Source: Atrichornis clamosus (taxonomy: Eukaryota > Chordata > Aves > Passeriformes > Menuridae). From it: a stretch of 64,000 nt of DNA. Position numbers and translations under genes: made by a program. The notes under the pieces are model-generated. The model did not search any database and was not told the DNA's origin. It saw nothing but the letters and a program-made list of their open reading frames with translations. Shown piece after piece: positions 40,242 through 55,021 of the stretch (its first letter is position 1; every line of letters starts with the position of its first letter). Location of the stretch: NCBI GenBank assembly GCA_013400975.1, contig WBMZ01010854.1:124001-188000 (forward strand), given 5' to 3'.

Positions 40242-43200
40242 CTGAAGCATTTTTAATGAAGTTGCATATAGAAAAGAAGTGCAGTTTGAGGGGAACAAAA
40301 AGCTCTTTTCCACTACATCACTCGATTATTAATCATATGTGTATTGCTGCAACTGGTTTTGTGCTTTAAAAAAAAAATACTTGTAATGTGCCTTAGTTTA
40401 CTTGGGCTCATGCCTTAGCTTACCAGAACAGAAGATATAAAAAATAATATAACAACTCCATATTCCAGAAAGAATAGCCACTTATAATAATCCAAATTCT
40501 ACCTAGAAATTTTAGCATTTTTGGGAAAACTAGCCCAATGATACCTGCATTCAACTGTACCCATTTAGAGTATTTTTGTCATCCAAGCTATCTCTAAACT
40601 CTTACAAGAATTGAAATCCTACATCTTATTTGAGAGGTTGCAGAAGTAAAATGTTGGTTGGAAGTAAAATGCAATGGTTTTCTGCAATAAGCTTGGGGGT
40701 TTTTTTAATGCCATATGCTCCACATTTACCACTTTAAAAAAATTCTTTTTAGAATAACTTCTTAATGTACCCAAAATACTTAAGCAGAAACTATTATTTT
40801 TCCTTTTTTGTACCCCTTCTTCATCTCACTTTCAAGCTACCCTCTGTATTTTAAACACTAGAAGGAGGAGAAGGTGGGAAGTGTAAGGTTAATATCATAA
40901 CATGATTTCAGTGATTACTTATCTTCCAATATAGCATTTTTAAATCAATGATACTATTCATTCATTTTAAAAAAAGGAAAAGAGAAATCATAATGAACAC
41001 ATGAATAAGTCTACATCATGTCCTTATCTGAAATAAGCATTAAAGAAAAGATTTCAGACTTGAAAGGTTTCTTGACAACATAACTTTACTTTTTAAAATT
41101 AAATAAAACCTCAAGAATTACACATTTAGTGTTAAAAGCTCATTCATTAGAAAGTCAGATGCAATGAAGCAGCACTTCATAGCAGAGAAAGAGCAGCCTA
41201 GGAATTAGTCAAAGAGATTAAGTCCGGTTTTAAAGGCTATGTCGATCACAGTCATTGATTGCCTTTAGGAATATAAGCAAGTTAATTTTTACATTCACTA
41301 TTCTTCATCTTCATTAATTTTTTAAAAAATGGACTTATACCACATTGGAGTACACCATGAGGGCTGCAGAAGAAAATTCTGCATACAGCAGGGAGTAATA
41401 CAAGTAAGAACATGTGCAATCCTACATACACACAGAAGCCATTATAAAACAGAATCATACATGAACTGTACCACATGACAGATTTAACACAAAAAAGACA
41501 AAATAAAGAGTAAATACTGAAGACATGCTGCATATCCTACAGACACAAGAGGATTTCAGGAGAGATATGAAGGTGTGGGTGCTTGACAGATAGACTAAAA
41601 CAGAATGCGAAGAGGCAGCATCGCTGAAGAAAGAAGGGCAAATATATGCCATAGTATTGTACAATAAGAAGCCCACTACATTCTTAAAAATGATCTCACC
41701 ACAGTGAGTCATTAGTTCAATTACATTTCACACCACTCAGCCTAAGGCAAGCAGAATTGTACAGGACTCTAAAAATATTAATTCCAGCAAAGACATCTCA
41801 GAATCACAAGCAAGCACTGCCAATTTCCACACGTTCTTTGTCTCTGAAGTATTGGCTGGTCTCTGACTATGTCAGTTTTTAACTGAAAATGCATTTATTC
41901 AATTTTACATGGTAAAATGAGGTTATCCCACACTAAAAATACCAAAATAAGCACAGTACGTGCAGTGCCAGTATCTATTAGAATATTCAAGAAGCACACC
42001 CTCACACACTAGTACAACACAAACCAGTGAAACAGAAATGTAAATACATCACAAATGCATGGTTTCCAGTACGCAACAATTTTTATGGATTACAAGGCAC
42101 TGCTACATGGTCAGATGTTCTGTTTACTTTATTAATGCCAGAGCAAGAGCAGCCACTTCAGTACTTTCTAAATATATTAGATTAAAAATGCATGCATCTA
42201 CATACATATCAGATCACTACACCTCTCTTCCTTCATTTTTACATAAATACACACATCTATGTCACATATAATTATTATATATCCATATACACCAAAAGTT
42301 GGGTTCAACATCAGCTTCTATTTTATATTTATAGAGAAGTTTTTGGTAAAAGTATCACTGAACTGGACTGACAAGCACTATGTCCCACCATGCATATACT
42401 TAAACATCTTATCTTCCCCACCCTTGTTGGTTTTCTTTCTTTTAAAATGAAATAATACATTGAAAGGCTATAGAATGTGCCTGGACACAAGGAAAACATT
42501 TTCTACTGTGTTAACCATTGCATATATTATATTGCTCTACACATAATACTGATTTTTAAACATTAGTAGATGCTCCAATCATCAAAATTCTTTGACAGCT
42601 AATATTCTAGACCTAAGTTTGTTTCCTCTGTGGAAAGTTTTAGTTGCCAATTGCCATTAAACTCTTTTGAAAGGAGAGAATAGAGCATTCTTTAGCAAAG
42701 TTTCAATGCAGTATTAAAAAATCTAGAATACATTAGATTATCTTTCTGTCACCCATTATTCAGACAAAAGACCTCCAACATATGGCTAAGGACAATCAGC
42801 TTCTGTCTTAAAGCCTTTCAGCTTTGTAACAGCCAGATTGTACTCCTACTTCACACATTTTGCCATAATATCACCGAATGTATTTGTCTAACACCAAGAG
42901 GAAAGAAGAATCTGACTCTGTAATTACCTTATCCTTTTTCTACTTCATAGAACACTTGTGCATTTCAAGAAGCAAAATTAAACACAGGGTTTGGTTTGGT
43001 TTTGGTGGGGGAAGGTTGAAAGAAAAAAAAGGAAAAAGCATGTAATAACTGACTAACACGAAAATCAAAATCACTCACATCCAGTGTTAAATAAGAAGGA
43101 TGTGAAGAAGGTGAAGAGTACAGGTCCAGTGGAAAAGGGAAGAAGGAAGTGCTATAAGGCAGTTGTGGCCATCAGGACCACAGAAAGGTGGAGGACAACA

Positions 43201-44761
43201 TGCAGTTGCTGTGGAAAGCATTCTGACCTTATTTTTTAGGTTATAACAGACAAACAAACACAAAGACCTTATCTTTGAATTATTGAGTGTGATATGTGGT
43301 TGTGCCAAAATTGCAGAGGAGAGGGGAGAACAAGGCAAATGGCAGCTCCCGAAAAGGCTTTTGATTTAACAAATGATACACAGAATAACCAACAAACCAA
43401 AAGCGTGCATTATTCTACTACCTCTTTTCCTACAGATAAAGTATACATTTTACTGAGTACAAAGTACATGCAGAGTACAAGCATTACAAGAAAAGGCCTG
43501 AAAGGTTAAGCATCTGCTCCCTGTGATAAATTTTAAAATATGCTATTGAATTTTCCCTTTAGTCAGTTAATTTCAGTTTGTCTGGATGCTTCGACTGTGT
43601 TTCACTACCACAGTAGGTCTTCAACTACTGCTTCCTTATCTCAATTTAATTATTTTTGTAGAACAATAAATTGAAGGAGAAATATCATTAGACATCCTTA
43701 TATTCTTTGCTAAAACTACACTTCAGTGATTATTATAAATTGAAACAGAAGATATATCTTCTTGTGCATTTATTTGTAGATTTCTGTATCAGCTATCTTC
43801 CTATTTTAGACAGAAATTCTCAGACAATGAAAAGAAATTCACTCAAAATATAAAAACTAGAAGATTTACAGTGAACGTTGTGTGGTACATACAGAACCCA
43901 AAATTATTTTTAAAGATTTTTTTAATATTTTGAATTAATTTTATCCTTTGCATATAACCATTTCTATAGCCCAATTCTGATTCCTGACACTGCAGCCAGG
44001 CAAACAGGCAAGCAGGCAAGCAGGCTGAGAACACAAAGCTGTTGGCAAACAGCACACCCTCATTTCCTTTCCAAGATCGGTTTCTGGAAATACACTTTTG
44101 GTTTCTGTTACCCTAATATGATCTCTACCTTCCTACCATATATTGTAACAGTTTAACTTGATACCATATCTGATAAACAAATCAATGTCACTGCTGAAAC
44201 AACATTGCTGTAAAATCTGTCACTCTGGCTATGTCAGACTGCTATTAACAAAGCTATATTAGCACAATTTTACTTTTAACTCTACCAGGATCTCTCACAA
44301 TCTGTTGTGAGATTTTACTTCAAATTAAACTCAATTGCAACTCAATTAGTACGTGGGTAAAAAGCACAGTAACCTACTGCTACTCTGCACCACAGTTTTC
44401 TTTCAAATCTTATTTCAATATATTTTTCATAAATCCCTGTCACAAATAGAGAGAAGAAGGGATAAGTAGAAAAAAAGGACAGCTTCCCACATTAGTAAGT
44501 TATTACAAACATCAGCAATACTTTGTGTACTAGGCTTCATTTACAATGGTCTGAAAACATGCATAAAGCAAAAGAAAATGGGAGAGGAACACTATTTGCA
44601 ATGTATGTACCATCACAAAATAAGAGGTGAATGTGAACACTGCTGTTGTAGAACACCTTAATAATAATGAGGAAGATTATTACTCCTGCTAATGGCTCTA
44701 ATACCTAGTAAGTGAGACCTATCAATGAATGAGAACAAACAAAACAAAGATGTGAACATTA
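40242..44761. other. Intronic stretch without a supported gene
   Basis: AT-rich intron downstream of GPR22. Minus-strand frames at 41282-41712 and 43087-43338 are T-rich and lack a consistent acceptor/donor pair. A short CAGGCAAG-type repeat lies at about 43996-44026. Nothing else is recognisable. Confidence 0.5.
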
Positions 44762-45410
44762 GTTGACCAGAAGCTCAACATGACCTGGAAACGTGCACTT
44801 GAAGCCCAGAAAGCCGACTGTATCCTTGGTCTTATCAGCATCAAAGGAATCTGATCAGCAGGCAGAGGCAGGTGATGCTCTCTCTACTCTTCTCTCATGA
44901 GACCCCACCTGGAGTGTTGTGTCCAGCTCTGGAGCCCCAACACAAGAAACATGTTGACCTGCTGGAGTGAGTCCTGAGGGTGTTGGAGATGATCAGAGGG
45001 TTGGAGCACCTCTCCTATGCTGACAGGCTGAGAGAGTTGGGGTTGTTCAGCCCGAGAAGAGAAGGCTCTGGGGAGACCTTGGAGCACCTTCCTGTACCAA
45101 TGGGACCTACAAGAAGGCTTTTTTACAAGATCGTGTAGTGGTAGGACAAGCGGGAATGGCTTCAAAGCAAAAGAGGGCAGGTCTAGATTAGATATTGGAA
45201 ATTAATTCTGTACTGTGAGGGTGGTGAGGCACTGGAACAGGTTACCCAGAGAAGCCATGGATGCACCATCCCTGGAAGTGTTCCAGGCCAGAATGGATGG
45301 GGCTCTGAGCAACCTGGTCTAGTGGAAGGTGTCTAAGCCCATGGCAGGGGCTTGGACCTAGATAGCCCTTAAGGTCCCCTTCCAACCTAAACCCTTCTGT
45401 GATTCTATGA
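44762..45410 (+). mobile_element. CR1 LINE 3' portion, about 650 bp
   Basis: Includes 'acctggagtgttgtgtccagctctggagccccaacacaag', 'ggagcacctctcctatgctgacaggctgagagagttgggg', 'gtgaggcactggaacaggttacccagagaagccatggatg' and ends 'cttccaacctaaacccttctgtgattctatga'. This is the longest and best-preserved CR1 in the window. It carries the end of the reverse-transcriptase frame, broken by stops, plus the 3' region. 5' edge approximate. Confidence 0.94.
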
Positions 45411-47332
45411 AGAGAATCTGTGTGCAGAGATTATATTTATGGACATATAACCTCATACAGTCCAAATTATCAAAATGGAGGTGTACAGCTCATCTGCAGT
45501 TGTATCAAACATGGATGAAGTACAAAAAAGTGCACATGAAGACAAGTTAAAGACATCTTTAGAAAGATTAATATATTCATAAACTTCTACCAAATCTTGC
45601 CTCAATTGTACAGTGCACAGTGAAGATTCCAGAGCAGTTTAAATAAAATAGAAGTGGAAAACTTTTGATTCAGTCACTGATTTTTTATGTCCCAGATTCT
45701 TTTTCAGTCAAAAGTTTCTACAACTTTAGTTTGTGAATCAGGTCTGCTTAAACTGGGCAAGAGGGGAATCTCTGAAATTGTAGACAACCTGCCAGAGAAA
45801 CAGTATGTTCTCAAAATAATAGGAAGTGCCTTCTTTTAATGAGGTTAGGTTTTCACATTTTCCCCTGAGATAACATGAAAAAATACATGAGACCCTGCTG
45901 GCTTTCAGCTGAAGAAGGTCTACCTTTAAGATAACAAAGCCACTAATCAGATTTAATGCCTGTGAATAACTGAAGGCTGGACCTGAATGGTAAATACATA
46001 AGACAACTGAACTACTTTATGTTTCAAACAATAACTGAAATGAGTCGATAAAGTGCTTAAACAATACTTGAAAATTATGTGCATGAGTCTAGAGACGAAG
46101 AGGAAAAACTACTCCTGTGAAAACAGCCTATTTTTAAAGCTGTTTCCTATGAAGAATGAAATCTTTTTCTACACTTCTCATTACTTTGTATTACATACCG
46201 TAACACCTTCACTGATCTTTTAAGCAAGACAGCAACAACAGTTACAGGGATACTGGTTCCTGTCCAGGACCTGAACAAAGATTAGTCTTCAGTCTTCTTT
46301 TCATAGCTATTTGGTTAGACTTTTTAAACCAGAACTGGCTCATACTTTAATTAGAAATGAACAGAATAAAATTGGTTATTATATTTAAGATTTGAACAAC
46401 CAGTATTTATTTGAGGAATTACAACAAAATTGTGTATATAATCCAATTTTTCAATTATTTTCTACTTCTGAACTTGCCAGGCCTCATTTTCCAGTCCTTA
46501 GCTCTTGCCGTTTCTTTCTCTGCTAATCCAAGAGCCCTTCTGCGGCCCTTTATTTTCTCCCCATGAATGCACCACTTCAGTCTTAATCTTCAAGAAAAAG
46601 AGCCCATTTAATCACCTACTGTGACATGTATAATTGCATTTATTCACAGGTAACCACAAAACTATGTTTTCATTTGTAGAGCACAATTCCCTGCACCATT
46701 TGCAGAAGTACAGATTTTCTTGACATAGCTGCATCAATGCAAGAACAGAAACTACATTGGCAAAGCAATCCCAGTAAGGAGATTAAGTCCAATTCCAGAG
46801 CTTTACAGAAGTTTAGTACCATAGTTAGCCCTGTTCCCCTCTTCCAGCTTCCCCAGTAACAACATTATCTACTAAGAATGTAGAGCAACTCTTAGGTGAG
46901 GAGAAGGTCGCTTATTTAAATACCTACTTAGGAGAACAAAAACTTAAGGGAGGTTTAAGTCATCTAAATTTATGCACATAAATCTATAATGCATCTACAC
47001 AATTTCTTTAATTAACTAAGTAAGCAAAACACACAAATTTGTTTGACAACACATATTTTCCATAGAAAGGTAATTGACTATCATTAATTCAGCTTTACAG
47101 CCCTGAATTCTTCTTTCAAATTAATTCAACTCCTCTACTATTATTCTAGAGTAGCTTTGTATCTACCTGACCTTGATTTCAACAGGAATACCATGTTTCT
47201 CCTTCTGAATGCCAGAACAACACAAGCTGAACTTTCTTCTTCCCCATTCAGCAAGGAATTACAAACCAACGCCTCTGGGAACTTAGCACTCCTGTAAAAC
47301 ATCCTCATTAGCTGTTGGATTACAAGGTATCC

Positions 47333-47472
47333 TTACTCTACAGAAGAACAAATTACCCTGCCTTCAAAGAGAAAACAAGAGCATTTACTGAAAAATCCTC
47401 TTGTTTACTCTACAGAAGAACAAATTACCCTGCCTTCAAAGAGAAAACAAGAGCATTTACTGAAAAATCCTC
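47333..47472. repeat. 72-bp tandem duplication (two copies)
   Basis: 'ttactctacagaagaacaaattaccctgcc' starts at 47333 and again at 47405; the copies look identical over their shared length, to about 47472. Because 72 is a multiple of three, the chance open frame across it contains a repeated peptide (LLYRRTNYPAFKEK...). Confidence 0.96.
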
Positions 47473-50400
47473 CTATTCTACAGCTTTACAAATGATCTGG
47501 AAACAAGTATATTAATTAATTATTCTATGATAGGGATTTTCCTGGTTCCAGTCAGTCATGCACTTTTTCGCAATATTTTAGATTTTTCATATCTATACTC
47601 TATATTTGTAACACATTCACAGTTGTGTTTAGACACTGTTTTCCAATTGTAGTTGTTGTCTTTGCTTTGTCACTACATTAGAACAGGCCTTCAGCCAGGA
47701 CTACCCTCTTTCCTGATTGCCAAAAAGCCAGTATTTCTCCATGTAACAGTCTTCTCAGCAAGCTTTCAGCTTTTAGGTTTGTCTAAATACACTTGCCGCA
47801 CCTACCGAACAGAGGATCGTCTCCACTGGAAAGTTAATTCTTTCAAAAATGAAACATTGAACACTGGGTCTATTCTCAGTTTGCCCTCTGCATCACAACT
47901 TGCCACTCTGGCAACAAATGGCTTCCAAATCCAGTAAGTTTGGTTTTTATAATAGAACACAAAGTAACATTTCCTGTGTTTGAAATTGGTGACGTTTTAC
48001 CACTGGCTAGACTCCCAACACTATTCTTCCACTCATCTCAGATACATGCTTTGACAGCAATTATTCTATTTTTCTGGTTTAATTTGGTGGGTTGTGAAAG
48101 TAACATCTTTTGGGGTTTGTTAGCTGGCTCTCACATCCATGTGTTTACAGGTACTTTTACTGAAACTTCCCATTCCATTACCCTCAATGAAATTTTCCAA
48201 ACATGATTTGCTACAACAATTATTCGACCTTCTGGTAAGCATTCTAATCAAACGATCACTTCTTTTCCTTGGTCACCACAAGTTAACTTAATCCATTTAA
48301 TCCATTTCTATTCTGTCTCACTCAGTTGCTGAATTTGATTGTTCAAAAAGAAATAAAACTCACTCTGTGCTCTCAGACATACAATACTTTAGTGTTATTT
48401 CTGAATAAACCACATACTTCTTCTGTTCAACCACTGGGTTACACATTAACAAATGCTTCAGTTCCAGCAGAAGGACAAAGATCACTATTACGAACGGCTG
48501 TTCAGTGTTATTTCCTTCACCACTAAACAACTGATTTCACCATTGGCCATAGCGAAACAACACCCAGCTGCCCTCAACTAACATCCCTAGAAAAAATATG
48601 TGTGACATTTCTCCACCCCTTCCCATGGGCATCACCTATTGAACTCAAACCACCAAGTCTGACCACCTTAGAGATCACTACTCTGTTCTGGGAGTACTAA
48701 CCTGCAATTTACCACTGAATTTCCAAGTATATAAATGCTCAGGAAAGGAAAGTGGGAATAGAGAAAGTTATAAATGCCAACTCCTACCAGAGCTTCAGAA
48801 ATTGCATATGCAGACTTAGCCAGAAACATAAAAGTTCCATTTCCTTGCAGAACTTCCACCCAGAGTATAACTGGATCCATACTCTTTCATATGTATCATT
48901 CCAGCTGTAAATGGAACTACAGAACTAAATTTTTCCATACTAGTGGTGTCACCAACTTGTTTATAATAGATACTGAGCCTTAGCTCTTTTTTACTTAAAC
49001 TTTTATACCTGTTGAAATACAGTAAGAATACACCACCAATTTAGAGACAATGTCTTTGCCTTTTTGATATCCCTGCATTCATTGTTTGAAATTATGTAAT
49101 CCAACTTGCCTTTCTCTTCATGAACATACACAGACACCTGAGTAGATACCTTTTGCTTTATGTAATATGTAAGAGACACTGCAAATTATTTTCAAAGTCT
49201 TACCAACCACTCATAGTCTCTACAATGTATTGATAATTTACAAGATGCAAAAAGGTAATCACTCTGAGATTCACTGCTACCCTCTGTGTCTCTTCCCTTC
49301 TCTTAGCCAAAAGTACTTCTTCTAAACATTTTCTCATCTTTTGTCTGGTCAATTTAATTTTTATATGTCACCTGGAAACAGGAATCCAGAGCATTCCTTT
49401 CTACTTTTAAGTATGTAGTTCTATTGAAAAAGTATGACTGTCCAGTAACAATACTTTGTCTCAAAACTCAAAGATGCCCTAAGGTTTTTACCAGTTACAC
49501 AATCACACACCTTAGCTAACAAATACAGAAGTACTTACTTTTCAAACACTTGAAAAGATCAAAGGGTAAAGCAAAAACAAGGTCCAAACCTTGTTGGAAT
49601 GTCATCCTTCTAGTGGGGAACAAATATTCCTGAACAGCAAAACAGAAACAGGCTTGGTATAATTCCTTTCTGCTTTATAGGGATACTTTGAGAAGAGAGT
49701 AGATAGAGAATTTTGTAATTAGAGGAACGGAATATAAGTATGGTTTTCAGATTTTAGAAATACACATTTAAATTCACTGATTTCAAAATAAAAACCCAAA
49801 AACTGGGGGAAAAAAAGCTATCTTATGAGACCTTGCCTATTAAGGAGAAAAGATAGGATGGTGTGATTGCCAAGAATTTCTTCCACAACTTCCCTTTTCA
49901 TCACCCTTTCTATTCTCCATTTCCAAACATCTCCTCTTTCAAAATTCCCGAGTTCCTGCATTTCAGCATTACCCAAGTGACACTACAAACTCTAGATATA
50001 TCCTCTAGTTCTCAAAGTCTCAGACCATCTGGTATATTACCAAAGCAAGTGGAAAATACAGTAGTTACAGTCATTTTAAGAAATAAGAAGTACTAACTTA
50101 ACCTCAAACACAGAACTAAATGTGCTACCAAGGCAAACACTATTTGTGCCTCATGTGCCTGACCATCCACAAGAAAGTTTAAATGTATAATAACTTATCA
50201 GCTGCATGACAGGTGCAGTTATTCTGCTCTCTTGACAATAATTCCTCTCCAAGCAGAAAACACTTTGTGGCAGTCCATCACATTCCCCCTCCCCTTCCTT
50301 AGTTACTGTCCACTATCATTCTTTCCCACTGGAGTCCTCTGAACTGTTAGAAGCAAATAAATCAGGAGCTGTCAGGCTCCTGCTGAAGCCTAGCTTAATG

Positions 50401-53400
50401 TCATGCTGGCCTACAACCAAAACTTCTATGCATTAGCTCATACAGTAACAATCATAACTGATACTAATAATGAAATAGCAGCAATCAGATTCAGGGAACA
50501 GACCAACGAGGAGTTTGAATGAGCTAAGCTTTACAGAAATATAAGGAACAAAAGGTGTGGACGTCTGTAACTGAGAGAAAGAAAAAAGCAAAAGACCGAA
50601 AATAGTGCTTGATGAGCCTGGAATATGGATAAAAACTGTTGGAAATACTCCACATGCTACAGCAAAGGCAACTTAAATGATAATTAACTTCTGACACAGC
50701 CTTGCCAATGGACCCTCAATACTGCATCTCTCAGGAACAGGTTAACACCAAGACAGAAAGCGGAATACTAAATCAATTTTTAAATATCTGATATACAGCC
50801 CTCCGACAAGGTCTACATACTTGAGATTAAAATTACCAAATACTTAATAATACAGAAAAATAAAAAAATTTTAGTAGTTACAGCTAAAAAATTAATCTCA
50901 TCAAAACCAGAAATCAACTTAATGCTTACATGGAAAAATAGTTTCACAATTCACTCAATATGGCAAACTAGAAACTTGTTTATGGTTGTTAAAAGGAAAC
51001 TAGTCATCAGGCAAGCCCACCATTACAATTATACTTGGATTAATTTTCTTGAACTGCATACATAAAGAAAATTAAATTTCAATACATCTGAATAGGTATG
51101 ACTTTGGAAAACAGTGGCACAGAAATGAAACTACAGTGAAGCTACAATAACACAAAACAAACTTAACAAAAAATGGAGGAAATGTAAATTCAAACCTTGG
51201 TAATTTAACGGTTATGCTTAAAAATGAAATTGCAACAGGATATTTTTTCTTGTATCGATTCAAACTTAAGTCTTTTCTCTCAAGTGCCTGCAATTATTTA
51301 GTGTCTTCTACTGAAAATTATTAGAAAAATAATGCATGCCAGAGATGAGGTAAAACATATGTAATATGGACATTAAATGCTTTGTCTAACATCAGATTTT
51401 CAAGCTGGAAAACCTAGTCACAGCAAAACACAATTCAATGGTAAAATCTGTATGTTCTGTCTGCCTTGCTCAAAGAGATCTTACATTATTGGTCTCTTAC
51501 TAATGAAAAATTGTATTAAGTTTTGAAAGTACTTTTATTACATACACATTAGTTTGGTATCTTACAATCAACAGTTCAAATTAATTCACTTGTTACATAC
51601 TATCAAGACTTTTCTTTATTTCAAAAGTCAACAAGAAATCAAATGACCTTTCTCTCAGAAAGGTTTTTTTTTGGTCTGGAATACTACAAATAAAATTTTG
51701 CACTTTAACTTTTTGCAAAATCTTCCATCTTATGGTAACAGAGCCTCAGGAAAAACAAAACAAAGCAAAATAAAAAGCAACTCAACTGAAAGGAACAACA
51801 TGAAATTGAAGAACATATCGATTATGTTCAGCTACAGAAAGGCACAGGATTTTTCAGTCCAGACCATTTCAGTGCAGATCTGGCAGTGTTACTGCTAACA
51901 CCGCCAGGGACAGAAGAAAAATGTTTTATTAGGATATTTGCACTTCCTATGGATGCAGATGCACCACCTGAAGCAGTGGCACTAATGCAGATGACTCTGA
52001 GCTAGTAATACAATTCAGTCATTCTCAGCATGACTAATTACCCCAGGCAAAGAGTCATGTAATTTCTATTAATCAAATCAGCTCACTTACCCCTACAGAA
52101 CAATGCACTGTGCTACACAGCTATATTGTTTTGAAGGACACTAGGAATTGCACAAGGCAGTCAACTGTAAGGCATCTAAGTCCCTAAGCAAAAGCACCAT
52201 GAAAGAAACTTTTCCCTCCAGTTTGATGTGTGTTGATTCTTATGAGAAACTGTGCACAGAAATATTAGTATCAACAAATCTGTCTGCTCTGTGTACTAGC
52301 AGTGAAAGGCTTCACTGACACGATAGTAACCAAGTCCATCTTCACTTTAACAGCAGACAACACAAGATCTGGCTTGGCAATCACACACTGTAAATTATTG
52401 CTTGGAATAGAAAAAAATTAAGTTCATCACTGAACAGGATACAGGAAGAAGGCAGCAGTGAAAGAGAGCTGCCATAGTATCCATGGCAGGTGTTCAGACA
52501 GTTTACCATTGCAGGTTTAGTAACACTTGTGTACAGGTACGTATTTAATGTTACCTCAAAAACTGTAGCAGTTAAAATTAAACAGCTTTTAGACAACAAC
52601 ATTTAACCTGAGAACAAATATTACAGTCAGTCAATCCACAAGCACTTCAGAGTAAGTCTCTGTGTATTAGACCATTACTTATGCTATTTTAATACCCAAT
52701 TAATATGGTACACTATGGAAACAATAGGTAAAGGTAATTCCACCTTGCAATAGATATGGCTAACTGGTATAAAATAAACTAGTGTGAATACTTACTACTA
52801 AAATAACAAATTAGAACTGTTGTCTCCTGAATACTAACTAGTAGTGCTTAATATTTTGATAAACATTGATAAAATATTTTGATATTCATTACTGATCCCA
52901 AATACTAAAAAACTTAGAGGAATAAGTTAACATCTTTCTTAAAAACAGTCAGACAGTTTGCCTGCTTTCCCAGCAAAGAAAAAAAAATTAGATACAGGAC
53001 ATTTAGATTCCCACAGTCAGTATTGCCTTCCTTTTCCTGCTCACTGCATTCTCCTAGACCAGACTGACATAATAGCTTTTGAGGGTCAGTTTTTGCAGCA
53101 CTTAAGCAACACAATGAACTCTGTGAAGTTTATGTGAATGTCAGTCACAACCAGTAGAGAAGTAATCGTGTCAGAGGGATGAACTGAAGGTCTTTGAGGA
53201 GATTTATCTACTATTTCATCTGAAGGAGTGATAAGAAGAGGCTGAACTAAAGTGATGGCATGAATTTTCCAGCCACACTGTCCTAATAATATTCCAGGTG
53301 GTATCTGGGCACAGCTGCCCAACAAACCAACTTGTGAAGCACATTTTATATCATGCATTCCAATTTAAAGAAAAACAAAAAAGACCCCACCAAAACCAAA

Positions 53401-53566
53401 ACAACAACAAACCCAAACACCCAGCCCCCACTAAAAACTTCCCTATACTACATCTTCTTTTAACAGATCTGCGGGAGGAGGGGAACATCTCTGAGAGAAA
53501 CAAAGGATAGGCAGCAGGTCAGCTTATTCAGTCCTCCTGCTTGAAGGCAAAACCATCCCTATCTAA

Positions 53567-53645
53567 TTGTCCCTGCTCATTGTAGGGGAGTTGAACTAGA
53601 TGAGCTTTAAAGGTTCCTTCCAATCCAAGCTATTCCATGACTTCA
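53567..53645 (+). mobile_element. CR1 LINE 3' tail, short fragment
   Basis: 'taggggagttgaactagatgagctttaaaggttccttccaatccaagctattccatga' is a CR1 3' tail, slightly diverged ('ccatga' for 'tctatga'). Confidence 0.75.
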
Positions 53646-54613
53646 TGATTTTACTCATGGTACATGCTTTGTCTAAAACATTTTTTAAAAGGCTCCAAAT
53701 ACTGACTTCATAGTTCCCCTGAAAATATTACTGGCAGAAATCTTTCCTAACATTTTAGAAAAAAAAATTATTTGCTTCATTTCAGGCCCACTACTTGTTT
53801 CAATCACAGTGGATATGGAAAGCCATTTACTCCCTTCCCATTTGAAAAACTTCTATTTATCTGAAGAACATTACTCTGCCTCTCAGACCCCTCTTCTGCA
53901 AACCAGAGCCACACACTTTCAGTTCTTCCACCCACTGACCATTCTCGAGACCTTCAGCCATCATTGCTGCTGTACTTAGGATTGTCTCCAATTAAACTAC
54001 ATCTTCCTTCAATGAGGTGCCTCAAAAGGGACTTGATATTCTGTTTGAAGCATGAACAAAAGATTTGTTTCAAGTGCCTTGCACACAACACCCTTCCTCA
54101 TAAAGGTCAGTACAAACTTCATTGCCAACAATGTCACACTGCTACAAAATAAATGAACAAGTGGCTTTCACTCAATTCGTGAGGAACTGTCAACCCTCTC
54201 TGCAGAACTGTTATCCATACAGCCACTTCTATTCCCACTGTTACCTACAACTATTTATTGTGAGGACTTAGCACTTGTCTGAAAGAGAAACAAAATCAGT
54301 TCAGCTAAGATGTATCTCCAATTCGCTAAGAATATCCTTCATTCTAATCCTGTTTCCCAACATACTTTCCATTCTTCTCTGCTTGATTGTTGGTTGTAAA
54401 TTTAATAAGGATATATGCCATATTACATCACTCAAATCATTAACAAAAACACAAGCCAGCTGCAGGACACATTTTAACAACACCCCACTCGATATGTCAC
54501 TGGGTAAGTGAAAAACAGATGAAGACTTTTGCAGTACAGCTTTCTCTAAAGTTCTGCATTCACTGCATGACATTTTCATCTGGATTCTATTGCTGATCCT
54601 GCTAGAGTGACAT

Positions 54614-54665
54614 GGTGTCAAGAGCCCTATTTAAATCAGTGGTGTCAAGAGCCCTATTTAAATCA
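54614..54665. repeat. 27-bp tandem duplication (two copies)
   Basis: 'ggtgtcaagagccctatttaaatcagt' at 54614 repeats from 54641; the second copy ends after 'aaatca'. Perfect within the shared length. Confidence 0.95.
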
Positions 54666-55021
54666 AACTACAAGACAGACATTGATCTCTCTAGTCCCAA
54701 GGCCTGTTATGCTGCCAACAAAGAAAATATGGTTGGTTAAACAGGATTAATTCTTGATAAATCTGTATCCTACTATATAATAGCATTTTTATATAGACTT
54801 CAACAAATAGCTTATTTCTTTTAGAGTTCCTTTGCTTAAGGAACTCAGGTTAGTTTGAATTGTCTAAAATAGGTGGCAGTAAGTTCTATTCTCAATAAAA
54901 CAAGCTCACCATTAGATTCCGGAATCTAATCTCTCCCCCCAGGAATTCCCAAAGGTAACCACTAAGAACAATGAGATTACTCTGAAAACCATCTGAGTTA
55001 CATCAGGATGAATATACATAT

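Larger units (their letters stand above)
45411..55021. other. Intronic stretch without a supported gene
   Basis: AT-rich intron between the CR1 at 45 kb and the LTR at 55 kb. It holds the tandem duplications and the short CR1 tail listed separately. Successive plus-strand frames at 47653-48983, in different phases, are the only coding-like signal, and I could not assign them. Confidence 0.5.

Noticed and set aside
43087..43180. Minus-strand block with GTGAGT donor
   Set aside because: Pyrimidine-rich and open in two frames at once; neither frame has the phase needed to join the neighbouring candidate blocks.
44884..45165. 93-codon minus-strand open frame
   Set aside because: Antisense of a CR1 LINE; not a gene.
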